Notes: generated from the letters alone by a model not told the origin. A stretch of 64,000 nucleotides of DNA from an uncultured Prevotella sp. (GCA_902798285.1 CADBVZ010000008.1:1-64000), one strand, 5' to 3'. Shown: positions 26,417 through 35,958, counted from the first letter of the stretch. Program-made: numbers and translations.

Positions 26417-27334
26417 CTATTTAATATCATCAATATTATACGGCGTTTCCTGGTAAACATAGTAGTTTATCCAGTTGGCATAGAGCAAATTGGCATGAGC
26501 ACGCCAAGTAACAACAGGCGGATTATCAGGATTGTCATCCCGATAATAATTCTTCGGCAAGTCTACATCGTCACGAATACCACGGTCGCGCTTATACTCA
26601 TTGTCAAGCGTATTAGGTGCATACTCCAAATGTCCCGTTATATAGAACTCGCGACCATCTCTCGCCATTACCATACTCACCCCACAATCAGGTGACTCTG
26701 CGATAAGCGTCAGATTAGGATTGGCAAGAATATCCTCTCGATGAATCTCAGTATGACGACTATGAGGCATCATAAACACATCATCGAAACCTCGGAATAT
26801 CGGCAAAGGTCTGTCAATAGGTGTCTGCGGGAAGATGCCGAACATTTTCTTGGCTAACGGATATTTGGAAATACCATAATGATAATAGAGTCCGGCCTGA
26901 GCCGCCCAGCAGATGTACAGAGTACTGGTGACATGAGTACGGGCCCAAGAGAAGATGTCGGTGATTTCATCCCAATAACTAACATCCTCGAATTCCAATT
27001 GCTCAACGGGAGCACCTGTGATAATCATACCATCGAATTTCTCGTTTCGCATCGACTCAAAGTCACGATAGAACATCATCATATGCTCAATAGGCGTATT
27101 CTTAGGTGTATGACTCTTCAGTTTCATAAAACTGATTTCCAACTGAAGCGGTGTATTCGAAAGCAGACGCACGAGGTCTGTTTCCGTCGTAATCTTCAGC
27201 GGCATCAGGTTCAGTATGACAATCCGTAGAGGACGAATATCCTGTGTGGTTGCCCTGGAATTATCCATCACGAAGATATTCTCATTCTTCAGAATATCTA
27301 TCGCAGGAAGTCTGTCTGGTAATCTTAATGGCAT
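26417..27334 (-). CDS. metA: Homoserine O-acyltransferase MetA, predicted acetyl-CoA specific
   Basis: Acylates homoserine in methionine synthesis. The catalytic set is at canonical positions: Cys142 (ICWAAQAG), His235 and Glu237 (GHLEY), plus the HSRHTE segment (191-196). Residue 111, which in characterised MetA enzymes selects the acyl donor (Gly for succinyl-CoA, Glu for acetyl-CoA), is Glu here (GAPVEQLEF), so acetylation is predicted despite the usual succinyltransferase label. Length 305 is standard. It sits 15 bases after the PP2C gene, at the end of the signalling operon, and 9 before the U32 gene; the functional link to either is unclear. Confidence 0.93.
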   Translation of the reverse strand: MPLRLPDRLPAIDILKNENIFVMDNSRATTQDIRPLRIVILNLMPLKITTETDLVRLLSNTPLQLEISFMKLKSHTPKNTPIEHMMMFYRDFESMRNEKFDGMIITGAPVEQLEFEDVSYWDEITDIFSWARTHVTSTLYICWAAQAGLYYHYGISKYPLAKKMFGIFPQTPIDRPLPIFRGFDDVFMMPHSRHTEIHREDILANPNLTLIAESPDCGVSMVMARDGREFYITGHLEYAPNTLDNEYKRDRGIRDDVDLPKNYYRDDNPDNPPVVTWRAHANLLYANWINYYVYQETPYNIDDIK

Positions 27335-27349
27335 GAATAAAAACTGTCT

Positions 27350-28093
27350 TTAAAACTTCAAGATGCAACATGAGACATTGTCAAGTCCACCTGCAGCAAT
27401 AGCTGCCTCGCACAACGCATTGGCATCAGCGCCTACTGCCATCAGGCTGGCAATCTTTTGATCGTCCAACATATCCGTCAGTCCATCACTACATAACATA
27501 TATATGTCATCCATCAGTATATCCTGGGTCATTCTCACAATATCAATATAGGACGTTGAGCAGCCACCACCAATACAATTAGTGATAATGCTGGTGTGCT
27601 TCTCTTTCCCAAGAAGATTACTCAAAGAGTGATCGGTCGTAAGCTGCAGAAGTTCGCCGTTACGATAACGATATAATCGACTATCGCCACAATTCATGGA
27701 ATAGTATTCTCCTTCATAAAAAGCGAAACAAACCAAAGTTGTGCCCATTCCTTTAAATTGTTCATCGGCACGACCTTTTGATGCAACCAGATTATTTATG
27801 CCGTCCAGCCATTCCACCACCGTTTCATTAAACTCACTGGGGCCGAATCCTGCTGGAAGGTCATTGTAATAAAACTGAAGGTTATGAAGTACATCACTAC
27901 TGGCGATGTCGCCGCGATTATGGCCTCCCATTCCGTCGGCAACAGCCACAATATAACGATCTTGATTAGTCAGATCCACCCGTGTACAGAAAACGTCATT
28001 TCTGACGAAATGGTTTCCCACGAGTATCATATCCTCATTCTGATGTCTCACACAGCCAATGTTACTGGCTGCTGTTATATCAATTGTTATCAT
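27350..28093 (-). CDS. PP2C-family serine/threonine phosphatase
   Basis: Metal-dependent protein phosphatase of the Stp/PrpC type. Metal-binding acids are in RHQNED (Asp21), VADGMGGH (Asp53, Gly54), CSDGLTD and the final GGLDNVSC. 247 residues covers the catalytic domain only; no membrane segment. It is fifth in the zinc-ribbon/kinase/AAA/FHA/PP2C run, 6 bases after the FHA gene, and is the natural counter-enzyme of the kinase encoded upstream. Substrates are unknown; the kinase itself, the FHA protein and the AAA+ protein are the obvious candidates by context. Confidence 0.92.
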   Translation of the reverse strand: MITIDITAASNIGCVRHQNEDMILVGNHFVRNDVFCTRVDLTNQDRYIVAVADGMGGHNRGDIASSDVLHNLQFYYNDLPAGFGPSEFNETVVEWLDGINNLVASKGRADEQFKGMGTTLVCFAFYEGEYYSMNCGDSRLYRYRNGELLQLTTDHSLSNLLGKEKHTSIITNCIGGGCSTSYIDIVRMTQDILMDDIYMLCSDGLTDMLDDQKIASLMAVGADANALCEAAIAAGGLDNVSCCILKF

Positions 28094-28099
28094 TATACT

Positions 28100-28660
28100 T
28101 TATCTGATTATAACCTGTAGATTGATGTTTGCAATCGTGAGCACGTCACCATTGTTCAACGACATATCTACATCAGGCTGTATCGTACGCTGGTTTACCT
28201 TCGTACCATTTGAGGAGTGCTTGTCGGTTACACACCAACCTGACTCTCCCTTGTATTTTAACTGGGCATGAACACCTGAAACATAAGCGTGCTGTTCAAA
28301 GAACTGGGTATATGGTCCTTTACGACGTCCGATGATAGCACCATTCATAGCTACGATACGTATGTTCAGACTATCATTAGCGAGTGTGAGCACAGGCATT
28401 CCACCTCGTTGCTGTACACCTGACTGAGAGACGCCCATACCCGTCGACATATTCGTCGAGAAATTTGAACGAGCAGACATTTCTGCCTGGTTCTGAGCCT
28501 GACGGGCATCGGGACTGACCATCAGACCTCCGCAGTGCGTACAACGTCTGCCGAGTCCTACGCGACCACACTGATTGCAGAAGAGCAATGCCTGTCCGCA
28601 TTGGTCACAATAGTGGGAATCGTTCTCTATCTCTTCTCTACAAGTTGGACAAATAATCAT
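28100..28660 (-). CDS. FHA-domain protein with N-terminal zinc ribbons
   Basis: 186-residue predicted phosphothreonine reader. Residues 1-45 hold two CxxC zinc-ribbon units (CPTC...CDQC; CNQC...CTHC). A 45-residue Gln/Ser/Met-rich linker follows, then an FHA domain (about 92-186) with the phosphopeptide-binding residues Arg112 (IIGRRKG), Ser128/His131 (SGVHAQL) and Ser150-Asn151 (SSNGTKVNQ). No membrane segment, so cytosolic. Located between the AAA+ and PP2C genes with gaps of 7 and 6 bases. By family it should bind a Thr-phosphorylated partner; the Thr repeats of the kinase at 31973-35020 are a plausible target. Confidence 0.92.
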   Translation of the reverse strand: MIICPTCREEIENDSHYCDQCGQALLFCNQCGRVGLGRRCTHCGGLMVSPDARQAQNQAEMSARSNFSTNMSTGMGVSQSGVQQRGGMPVLTLANDSLNIRIVAMNGAIIGRRKGPYTQFFEQHAYVSGVHAQLKYKGESGWCVTDKHSSNGTKVNQRTIQPDVDMSLNNGDVLTIANINLQVIIR

Positions 28661-28667
28661 CTTTTAT

Positions 28668-31600
28668 TTATATATCTTCTGGTAATATAATCTGATATGT
28701 TTCCTTAGTCACCTCGTCTGGCGGCATATGTGATACACGCTCAGAGAGCTTCTGAATCGTTGAATCGAGCAGATTGCGCATCTCTCGGGCATTACCCCAT
28801 GACTCATTCTTGGCAAGTACCATCTTATAGATGGTGTCAAGGGCCTTGAACTCTGCAGCTTGTGAGAGTGTGTACTGCTCCTTCTGAGCCATGTGCTTAT
28901 AGATAGCCAGCAACTCGTCTTCATTATAATCCTCGATATGAAGCTTATGGGTAAAACGACTGGCCAGTCCGGCATTCATAGTCAGGAACTCTTCCATCTT
29001 ATCCTTATAGCCAGCTGCAATCACCACAAACTTACCACGATCATCTTCCATTCGCTTCATCAGGGTATCAATGGCTTCCTTACCATACTGGTCGCCACCA
29101 TCACTCAGCGTATATGCCTCGTCGATGAAGAGGATACCACCCATTGCCTTGTCACACATATTGTTGACAATCTTTGGTGTCTCGCCCATATACTTACCCA
29201 CTAATGTGGCTCGACTTGCCTCAATAACACGAGACGTAGGAAGAATATCCATCGACTGGAGAATCTCACCCATCTTTCGTGCTATAGAGGTCTTACCCGT
29301 TCCAGGATTACCTGTCAGGATAAAGTTCATAGACATCTGCTGCACCTTTCCTGCCCCCATAGCGGCACGTTGTTTCATGAACATGCTCTGAACGGCCAGA
29401 CGACGGATAGAGTTCTTGACGGAGCGCATGCCGATAAACTCATCGAGTTCGTTGAGCACCTCATCCAACGGACGAACGGCTTCACTCTGAGCCATTGGCA
29501 GGTCATCCTTTGTCAAGCTGTACATATCCTTCTCCTGGAAGCCTGGATCATTCATCAGTTTGACAAGTCGCTGACTTTGCTTCTCCACTGCCTCATTGAA
29601 GATACGGCGTGCTTCACGGGCATTACCGAAGTTCTTGTCACGACGCAGATAGAGCTGTTCAAACTGGCGATGAATAGCCGCGCGGGTATCATCATCGATA
29701 GTGAAATTCTTTCCTTCTGCCAGATGCAGGAATATCTCCGTCAGCTCATCTGGTGTATAATCATCGAAATGAATCGTCTGTGTAAAGCGGCTCTTCAGAC
29801 CAGGATTGGTATCGATAAAGTCATGCATCTGGTCTGTATAACCAGCCACAATACAAATGAATTTTCCACGATCATCCTCCAATCGTTTCAAGAGGGTGTC
29901 GATAGCCTCAGCACCGAAGGTGTCTCCATCGCTCGACTTCAACGTGTAAGCCTCATCAATAAACAGCACACCGCCAAGAGCCTGATCTACCAACTGATTG
30001 GTCTTAATAGCTGTTTGTCCAGAATAGCCAGCCACAAGTTTAGCACGATCAGCCTCGACCAACTGTCCACGGGCAACAACGCCCAAGGTCTTAAAGATAT
30101 CAGCCATGATACGTGCCACAGTGGTCTTACCTGTACCTGGATTACCTGTAAACACATAGTGCTTACCCTGGAATGTCTGCGTTTCTCCACGACGGATCTG
30201 CAAATTGAGGAAAGCCGTAAGGTTCGATATTTCCTTCTTAACAGAAGTAAGTCCAACCAGACCATCGAGTTTCTTGAGACAATCCTCAACATTCACGGAC
30301 TGCGGAGCCTCATAAGGAATATCCTCCTTATTAATAGTCATCAGTTCCTCGTTGCTCATCGACGAGATATTTACGCCTTGCAGACGCTGAGCCTGCTTCT
30401 TGCATATCTGATCGAAAAGCGTACGCATCGTACGACCATTGGCGAAGTCCTTATCGCGTGAGTTGTACATCTCCGTAATCATTTTACGGGTAAGTTCCTC
30501 AGCCTCAGGTGAGAAGATATACTTCTTTGACTTGGCAAAGACAAGCATAATCTCGAACAACTGCTCTGGTGAGTAGTCCTTGATATCGAGGAAATAGTTG
30601 AAACGACTGCGGAAACCTGGGTTAACACGGAACAGGTTCTCCATTTCCGTACGATAACCAGCAGCTATGACAATAAACTGCCCACGATCGTCCTCCATAC
30701 GTTTCATCAGCTTCTCCAAGGCCTGGGCTCCCTGATTATCACGATCACCTGAAGCACTTAACGGCGCAAGGGTATATGCCTCATCGACAAAGAGAATTCC
30801 ACCCTTTGCCTTGTCACACAAGCGATCTACGACCTTAGGAGTCTCACCCTGATAGGGGCTCACCATCTTTGCACGATCAACTTCTACGACATGTCCACTA
30901 TCAAGATAGCCGATAGATGCCAGAATCTCACCCAGCTTACGGGCTATCGTTGTCTTACCAGTACCTGGATTACCCGTCAGGATAATATGCATCGACATCT
31001 TCTCCTGCTCACCGAGTCCGCGTTCAGCACGCTGCATGGCATTCTGTACTGAGTAGGCCATCTCCTTGACGGCACTCTTAACCTCGTCCATGCCGATAAA
31101 CGTATCGAGATCTTTCAATATATCCTCTACCGTACGCTCCTCAGGTACATAGCCCTTGATATCACTCTTCTCAACCTGCTTGGCATCAGCACCACGACTG
31201 ATAAACTGCGTGAAAATATCCTCAGAAGTCTTGGTTGCTAAATGACCATTACCGAAAGTCTCGTCCTTAATCTTAACCTGATACTTGAAGTAGCGCATCA
31301 ACTGATTCTCAGCCTCAGGAGAGAATTCCGTAATGCCATATTTCATGCGCAAGTTAAGCTTACAGATCTCAGCCAGTTCCTGATAACCTGGTGTCGTCAT
31401 ACGGAAGGTATACTTGAAGCGGTTAGCTACAGCTGGATTGCTCTCAAGGAAATCTTCCAATCCTTTTGTCAGACCTGAGATAATCACGATCGGATTATCC
31501 TCCCACTTATCCATCTCCACAAACAACTTGTCGAGCGGATTTACCTGATTAGAGTATTTATCGGGCAACAGTTTCTGGACATTATCAAAAAACAAGATGC

Positions 31601-31973
31601 CATTCTTGGCTTTCTTGATATTTTCATCCCACTTGTCGACGAAGCGCTGATAGTCAACAGCATCCACCATCGTCAACTTCGGCTTCTCAATAATCTTATG
31701 CTGATAGAAATAGTCACGGAGTATTTCCGCCAGAGCGGTCTTACCCGTACCAGTCTCTCCTATCACGATAGCATTCACTGAGATGCGGACATTGGCAATA
31801 TCCTTACGGGAACGCAGATAGGCATAGGTGTCGACAATCGTCTTTAGCTGACTTTTTACCTCGTCAAGCCCCACCAGCTTATCAAGCAAATCCTGACTGA
31901 CAAGCGGTTGACCACACCACTTGCAGAACTTCGCTACGCTTCTGTTTTCTTTATGACAATTTTGACAAACCAT
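28668..31973 (-). CDS. Four-module CbbX/SpoVK-type AAA+ protein
   Basis: 1101-residue ATPase. Residues 1-25 are a zinc ribbon (CQNC...CKWC). Four AAA+ modules follow: the first (about 35-270) has Walker A GETGTGKT at 72-79 but Walker B LFFDN, lacking the catalytic acid; the other three (about 285-540, 570-810, 840-1080) have GNPGTGKT and LF(V/I)DEAYTL, as in CbbX, SpoVK and the EccA ATPases. Single-module CbbX is a rubisco activase; a four-module chain with a zinc ribbon is unusual and its substrate is unknown. The start overlaps the kinase stop by one base (TAATG), so translation is coupled. No membrane segment. Confidence 0.9.
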   Translation of the reverse strand: MVCQNCHKENRSVAKFCKWCGQPLVSQDLLDKLVGLDEVKSQLKTIVDTYAYLRSRKDIANVRISVNAIVIGETGTGKTALAEILRDYFYQHKIIEKPKLTMVDAVDYQRFVDKWDENIKKAKNGILFFDNVQKLLPDKYSNQVNPLDKLFVEMDKWEDNPIVIISGLTKGLEDFLESNPAVANRFKYTFRMTTPGYQELAEICKLNLRMKYGITEFSPEAENQLMRYFKYQVKIKDETFGNGHLATKTSEDIFTQFISRGADAKQVEKSDIKGYVPEERTVEDILKDLDTFIGMDEVKSAVKEMAYSVQNAMQRAERGLGEQEKMSMHIILTGNPGTGKTTIARKLGEILASIGYLDSGHVVEVDRAKMVSPYQGETPKVVDRLCDKAKGGILFVDEAYTLAPLSASGDRDNQGAQALEKLMKRMEDDRGQFIVIAAGYRTEMENLFRVNPGFRSRFNYFLDIKDYSPEQLFEIMLVFAKSKKYIFSPEAEELTRKMITEMYNSRDKDFANGRTMRTLFDQICKKQAQRLQGVNISSMSNEELMTINKEDIPYEAPQSVNVEDCLKKLDGLVGLTSVKKEISNLTAFLNLQIRRGETQTFQGKHYVFTGNPGTGKTTVARIMADIFKTLGVVARGQLVEADRAKLVAGYSGQTAIKTNQLVDQALGGVLFIDEAYTLKSSDGDTFGAEAIDTLLKRLEDDRGKFICIVAGYTDQMHDFIDTNPGLKSRFTQTIHFDDYTPDELTEIFLHLAEGKNFTIDDDTRAAIHRQFEQLYLRRDKNFGNAREARRIFNEAVEKQSQRLVKLMNDPGFQEKDMYSLTKDDLPMAQSEAVRPLDEVLNELDEFIGMRSVKNSIRRLAVQSMFMKQRAAMGAGKVQQMSMNFILTGNPGTGKTSIARKMGEILQSMDILPTSRVIEASRATLVGKYMGETPKIVNNMCDKAMGGILFIDEAYTLSDGGDQYGKEAIDTLMKRMEDDRGKFVVIAAGYKDKMEEFLTMNAGLASRFTHKLHIEDYNEDELLAIYKHMAQKEQYTLSQAAEFKALDTIYKMVLAKNESWGNAREMRNLLDSTIQKLSERVSHMPPDEVTKETYQIILPEDI

Positions 31974-34900
31974 TATTCTACATCCCTTTCTAATTGCTTG
32001 ATTACTTTAGAGGCATTGATCGTTACGTCGCCAGGATTGCTGACATTCATAAGACTCGGACTAAATATGATGAAGTCAAGGACGAATATCAGGACTAGCA
32101 GACTCCACAGTACATAATGGAGTACACTCTCGCCACTGATAGAACGTACCTGATCCGTCACGTCATTAAGTAAGCCGAACTTAGAACCCTTGAACCTATA
32201 AGACTTGGTCTTAAAAGTATAATACAAAGGCTCAATTAATGTTGACTTAATATCATTATCCAGAACCTCGGTAATCAGTTTATTGTCAGCTTTCTGATCT
32301 CCTCTGAAGTCTGTAAGATGACAAATCAGGATGTAAACCAAGGTAATGGCGACAATTGCCAGATTAAAATAGCCCGGATGGGACTGGCTTATATACTTTA
32401 ATATAATAATAGGTATAAACGAGGACAAAGCACCTACCAATCCCCAAAGACATGAGAAGGCAATGTCATAGCCCCTGAAGTATGCTCGTGTACCAACAAT
32501 CAAAGCTGTCATACCACCCAAGGGAAGACCGATGCAGAGGAAAGTATGTCCTAAAAGATAATGCGTATCCTTCACACCGAAAATCATAATCAGGAGAAGC
32601 CACAGACCACTCAATATATAGAAACTTGTACGCCAGATATTCTCCCTTCTCTTGGCACGTGCCCAGTTATCACGCACATTCTTCACCCTACTAGATGTCT
32701 CCTCACGAGCATCAACAAAACGTTTGTAATAAGGCTGTGAAGCATCTATCTTTCCCAGGGTCATCAACCAATCCTCCAAGGAATGTTCGTAAGCATACTC
32801 TGCAGAGAAGTCGGCAAATGGGTCCTCATGATAGAATACCGCCATCCACTGAGCCAAGGATCCGCTACGTAATTCATTACGGAACTGTGACAAATTGTTC
32901 GGATTGAGATTCTTACCATCCGATAGTTCTGTTCCATCGGGCATCAGATAAGTCGGAGTTTGTCCCAAAATACGACAGAAACGATACAAAGCTGTCTTAG
33001 CATCGTATGCTCCGAGGCGTTCACGATTCTCTTCGCTCTTGAAATCGAAACAACGATTATGCTCGTTATACATTTCCGTCCAGCCATGCAATTGTGCATA
33101 ATATGAGAATCTGCCTCCAATCTCAATCATATCGATCATCTCCTCCTGGAACTCCTTGTCAGAAAGATGCTGGGCCTCCTTCAGTCGGTTAGCCAACTGT
33201 TCTCCAACCTGCTTAGGCGTAAAAGCATTCTTCAGGTCATAGGCTGACTCACGATCAAGGTTATACAACACCTTATAGGCCAGCGCCGAAGAATAAGGCT
33301 GTCCCTTTGTCATGATGCGCAGACTCTCACATGCCATATGGTCTTCATGACTGTACATCCATGAGAGAAGACGTCCATCAGTCAGTGAATGCCACTCATC
33401 CTCCGTCAAAGTCTCACGACCAAAGGTCTTCACGATTTCCTTGATACTTGAGGATGGATATTTGGCCATCAATGGAATATCTGGATCTATCTCGAAGACC
33501 AGACGCATGATGGGTATTCGCATATCATTCTTTTCTGTTTGTTTGAAATATGAACGAATACGATCCACATCACACTTAGTATGCGACTCCAAATAGAGGA
33601 ACAATGAATCATTAGGATTCGTCAGCAGCACACCATAATCATTCTGATAGCTCAACACAGAAATAGCAATACTATGCACATCGTCACAAAGATTTCCCTT
33701 TACATCCTTATATGGGAAAGTAGGCTCCATCATATATACTGCCGACATTAGACCTGCGCGCTGATCAGCAGGATAACGATTGACCACGATATCCTTGACG
33801 ATGGTACTGAGTTTCTCATTACCACATGACTCTAACCAAGAACCAATCTTGCCATTATACAGATAACCGATAGCAAGTTTCTCATTATCAAGAAGCATCG
33901 GAACCAGCTCATGAATATTGTCGGCTACGAGATTCTTGTCAGGATCCACAATGAAACTCTTATATTTCAGGAACGGTGACGAGAGATCCACCTTCGGACT
34001 TCCGCCCTGGAACCACTGTTCCACCTGCTCATATCCCCAACGGTTGATCGGATTAACCACTGTCAAGCCCTGCACGATCATCTTAACTCGCTCAGGCAGT
34101 TCGTTGATATGAGGCAGACGACCTTCGTTCTTCTGGCGCATCATCACACGCTCATTGGTACTCATCGGATTCTCGCCCAACCAGAGCGCCATCAGACAAA
34201 TACCAAGAGAATAGAAATCGGCTGCAGGGGAAATCTCTACCATACCATCGATCACATCTGAGTACATCTCAGGCGCAGCATAAATAGGCGTACGAGCCTG
34301 AGTGGTTTTATGAGACTTTCCGTCCTGCTCAATGATACTGGAGATACCGAAATCGCCCAGCACCAACTCTGTATGTTCTTTATCGCGGAAGAACAAATTG
34401 CTGGGTTTGACGTCCTTATGAAGGATATTACAACCATGACAGTAAGCCAGGGCAGCGGCTCCCTGAAGGGCTATACGACGGAACTTGTCGATATCGCCTC
34501 CCAGTTTATAGTCAGCCAATGACCCTCCCTGCAGATATTCCATCAACTCATAATAGCGATGCTTGCCGTCCACATAGGTTTTACCATAGTCGAACACACG
34601 GACTATCATCTCAAAGTCGAAGTTCAGTACTGTCTGAAGAATAGTCTTGTTAACGTCAAAATTCGGATAATAGATCTTCAGCACGAACTCCTTACCGTCT
34701 TTCTCCACAAGGAATATCTGGGCCTCACCAGAGTTATCGCTCAGACACTGGACGTTTCTATAACTGACACCTTTCAGCATGAAACTATTATCATTGACGT
34801 CTTCTTGCTGTGGAGTCTGTTTGTCGGCTCTGACTGTTCCACTCAAAGATGCACTTGTCACTCTAATAGTGCCATCAAGGCTGGCTGGTCGCATGGTGCC

Positions 34901-35020
34901 ATCAAGATTAGCAGGACGCATGGTACCGTCAAGATTTGCCGGACGGACTGTTCCGCCTAGATCTGTCGAACGCACCGTGCTGTCAAGGTTATCAGGACGT
35001 ATAGTTTTTTCCGTACTCAT
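31973..35020 (-). CDS. Membrane serine/threonine protein kinase with Thr-repeat N-terminus
   Basis: 1015 residues. Residues 8-64 are six near-identical segments of the form xxLxGTxR (for example PANLDGTMR twice), placing Thr at 15, 24, 33, 42, 51 and 62. The kinase domain (about 85-345) has Lys115 (FVLKIYYP), catalytic HKD (201-203) in HKDVKPSN, DFG at 223-225 and APE at 249-251, all intact. A long helical middle region of unknown function follows, then about four membrane helices (near 800-920) and one more close to the C-terminus, so the kinase faces the cytosol. Coupled by one-base overlaps (TAATG) to the genes on both sides. Confidence 0.92.
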   Translation of the reverse strand: MSTEKTIRPDNLDSTVRSTDLGGTVRPANLDGTMRPANLDGTMRPASLDGTIRVTSASLSGTVRADKQTPQQEDVNDNSFMLKGVSYRNVQCLSDNSGEAQIFLVEKDGKEFVLKIYYPNFDVNKTILQTVLNFDFEMIVRVFDYGKTYVDGKHRYYELMEYLQGGSLADYKLGGDIDKFRRIALQGAAALAYCHGCNILHKDVKPSNLFFRDKEHTELVLGDFGISSIIEQDGKSHKTTQARTPIYAAPEMYSDVIDGMVEISPAADFYSLGICLMALWLGENPMSTNERVMMRQKNEGRLPHINELPERVKMIVQGLTVVNPINRWGYEQVEQWFQGGSPKVDLSSPFLKYKSFIVDPDKNLVADNIHELVPMLLDNEKLAIGYLYNGKIGSWLESCGNEKLSTIVKDIVVNRYPADQRAGLMSAVYMMEPTFPYKDVKGNLCDDVHSIAISVLSYQNDYGVLLTNPNDSLFLYLESHTKCDVDRIRSYFKQTEKNDMRIPIMRLVFEIDPDIPLMAKYPSSSIKEIVKTFGRETLTEDEWHSLTDGRLLSWMYSHEDHMACESLRIMTKGQPYSSALAYKVLYNLDRESAYDLKNAFTPKQVGEQLANRLKEAQHLSDKEFQEEMIDMIEIGGRFSYYAQLHGWTEMYNEHNRCFDFKSEENRERLGAYDAKTALYRFCRILGQTPTYLMPDGTELSDGKNLNPNNLSQFRNELRSGSLAQWMAVFYHEDPFADFSAEYAYEHSLEDWLMTLGKIDASQPYYKRFVDAREETSSRVKNVRDNWARAKRRENIWRTSFYILSGLWLLLIMIFGVKDTHYLLGHTFLCIGLPLGGMTALIVGTRAYFRGYDIAFSCLWGLVGALSSFIPIIILKYISQSHPGYFNLAIVAITLVYILICHLTDFRGDQKADNKLITEVLDNDIKSTLIEPLYYTFKTKSYRFKGSKFGLLNDVTDQVRSISGESVLHYVLWSLLVLIFVLDFIIFSPSLMNVSNPGDVTINASKVIKQLERDVE

Positions 35021-35958
35021 TAGTTATCGTCTTTTATTTCTTTTCTTGTATTTTTACCGAGAATAATCCATTTTCCTCCCATCTGGGGCTTGGCACATCC
35101 GCACGGACTTGAATGAAGAGCATGCTTAAAGTTGCACTCCCATGCCAATCTTACACCCTGAGGCTTACAGGCCATCGCATAATTACGAACCTGGGCCGGC
35201 TTGGGCTGAGGTGTCTGAGCCATCTTCTCCAGAATCGCCGTAAGTTTATCAAGACGCTCCTGCTTCTTAGCATTATACTCTTCCTTACTCATGCGTTTAT
35301 TTCTCGGCTCGGGTATGACCGGATTAGCAATACCTCTATCCTCTGCCAACAGCTTCAACACGCGTTCACGCAACTTGATATTCTTCTGGTCGAGAAGGAT
35401 ATCGCGTTCGGAATTATATGGAAGGGTCATCTCCATCTGCTGAATTTCGTTGGCTAGAAGCTGCATTTCCTTATACTCAGGCTGCTCTCTAATCATTTCC
35501 ATCATCTGACGTGCTTCGTCAGTCAATGGAGTGCCACACTGCTTACAGAATGAGAAGTCGTTCAGAGTGTGACACACTGGGCAGACAATTCCGCCACGTG
35601 GACTACCACACTCAGGACAGAATGCTTCTTGTCCCGTAAGATGAGCGCCGCAGAATGAGCAAACATCTGTTCGGATATAATGGCGACAGGTCTCACAGAA
35701 ATCGGCATCAGGCTCAACAGGCGCACCACAGTTCGGGCAGGATGTCATGCCAATCGGATTTCCACAGGAAGCACAGAAGAGAGCATCAGGATCATTGACA
35801 GTACCACAATGCGGGCACTGCACGCCATTAGCGATATTAGCCTGCATTGCTTGCTGGGCTATGGGCTCGTCCATGCGCTCTCTAACTAGTTCCTCGCGCT
35901 GCAATTGCTGAGAGGCCCTATCAGTTCGTTCTGGGTTTTGCGTAATATCATCAATCAT
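35020..35958 (-). CDS. Protein with four tandem zinc ribbons
   Basis: 312 residues; no named family. Four zinc ribbons in tandem are visible from Cys pairs at 48/51-62/65, 74/77-88/91, 100/103-114/117 and 126/129-138/141. They are preceded by a Gln/Glu-rich helical N-terminus and followed by a charged, probably coiled-coil region (about 150-260) and a C-terminal segment with CKP, WECNF and CGCAKP cysteines (a possible fifth metal site). It opens the operon and its stop overlaps the kinase start by one base. Zinc ribbons recur in the AAA+ and FHA proteins of the same operon, suggesting a shared assembly. Confidence 0.85.
   Translation of the reverse strand: MIDDITQNPERTDRASQQLQREELVRERMDEPIAQQAMQANIANGVQCPHCGTVNDPDALFCASCGNPIGMTSCPNCGAPVEPDADFCETCRHYIRTDVCSFCGAHLTGQEAFCPECGSPRGGIVCPVCHTLNDFSFCKQCGTPLTDEARQMMEMIREQPEYKEMQLLANEIQQMEMTLPYNSERDILLDQKNIKLRERVLKLLAEDRGIANPVIPEPRNKRMSKEEYNAKKQERLDKLTAILEKMAQTPQPKPAQVRNYAMACKPQGVRLAWECNFKHALHSSPCGCAKPQMGGKWIILGKNTRKEIKDDN

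Noticed and set aside
29370..30461. 363-residue plus-strand ORF opposite the AAA+ gene
   Set aside because: Antisense shadow; the AAA+ motifs on the minus strand are unambiguous.
27350..35958. Type VI secretion Thr-phosphorylation (PpkA-PppA-Fha) locus
   Set aside because: Kinase, phosphatase and FHA are present but no Tss, Hcp, VgrG or ClpV gene is in the window, and the AAA+ protein is CbbX-type, not ClpV.
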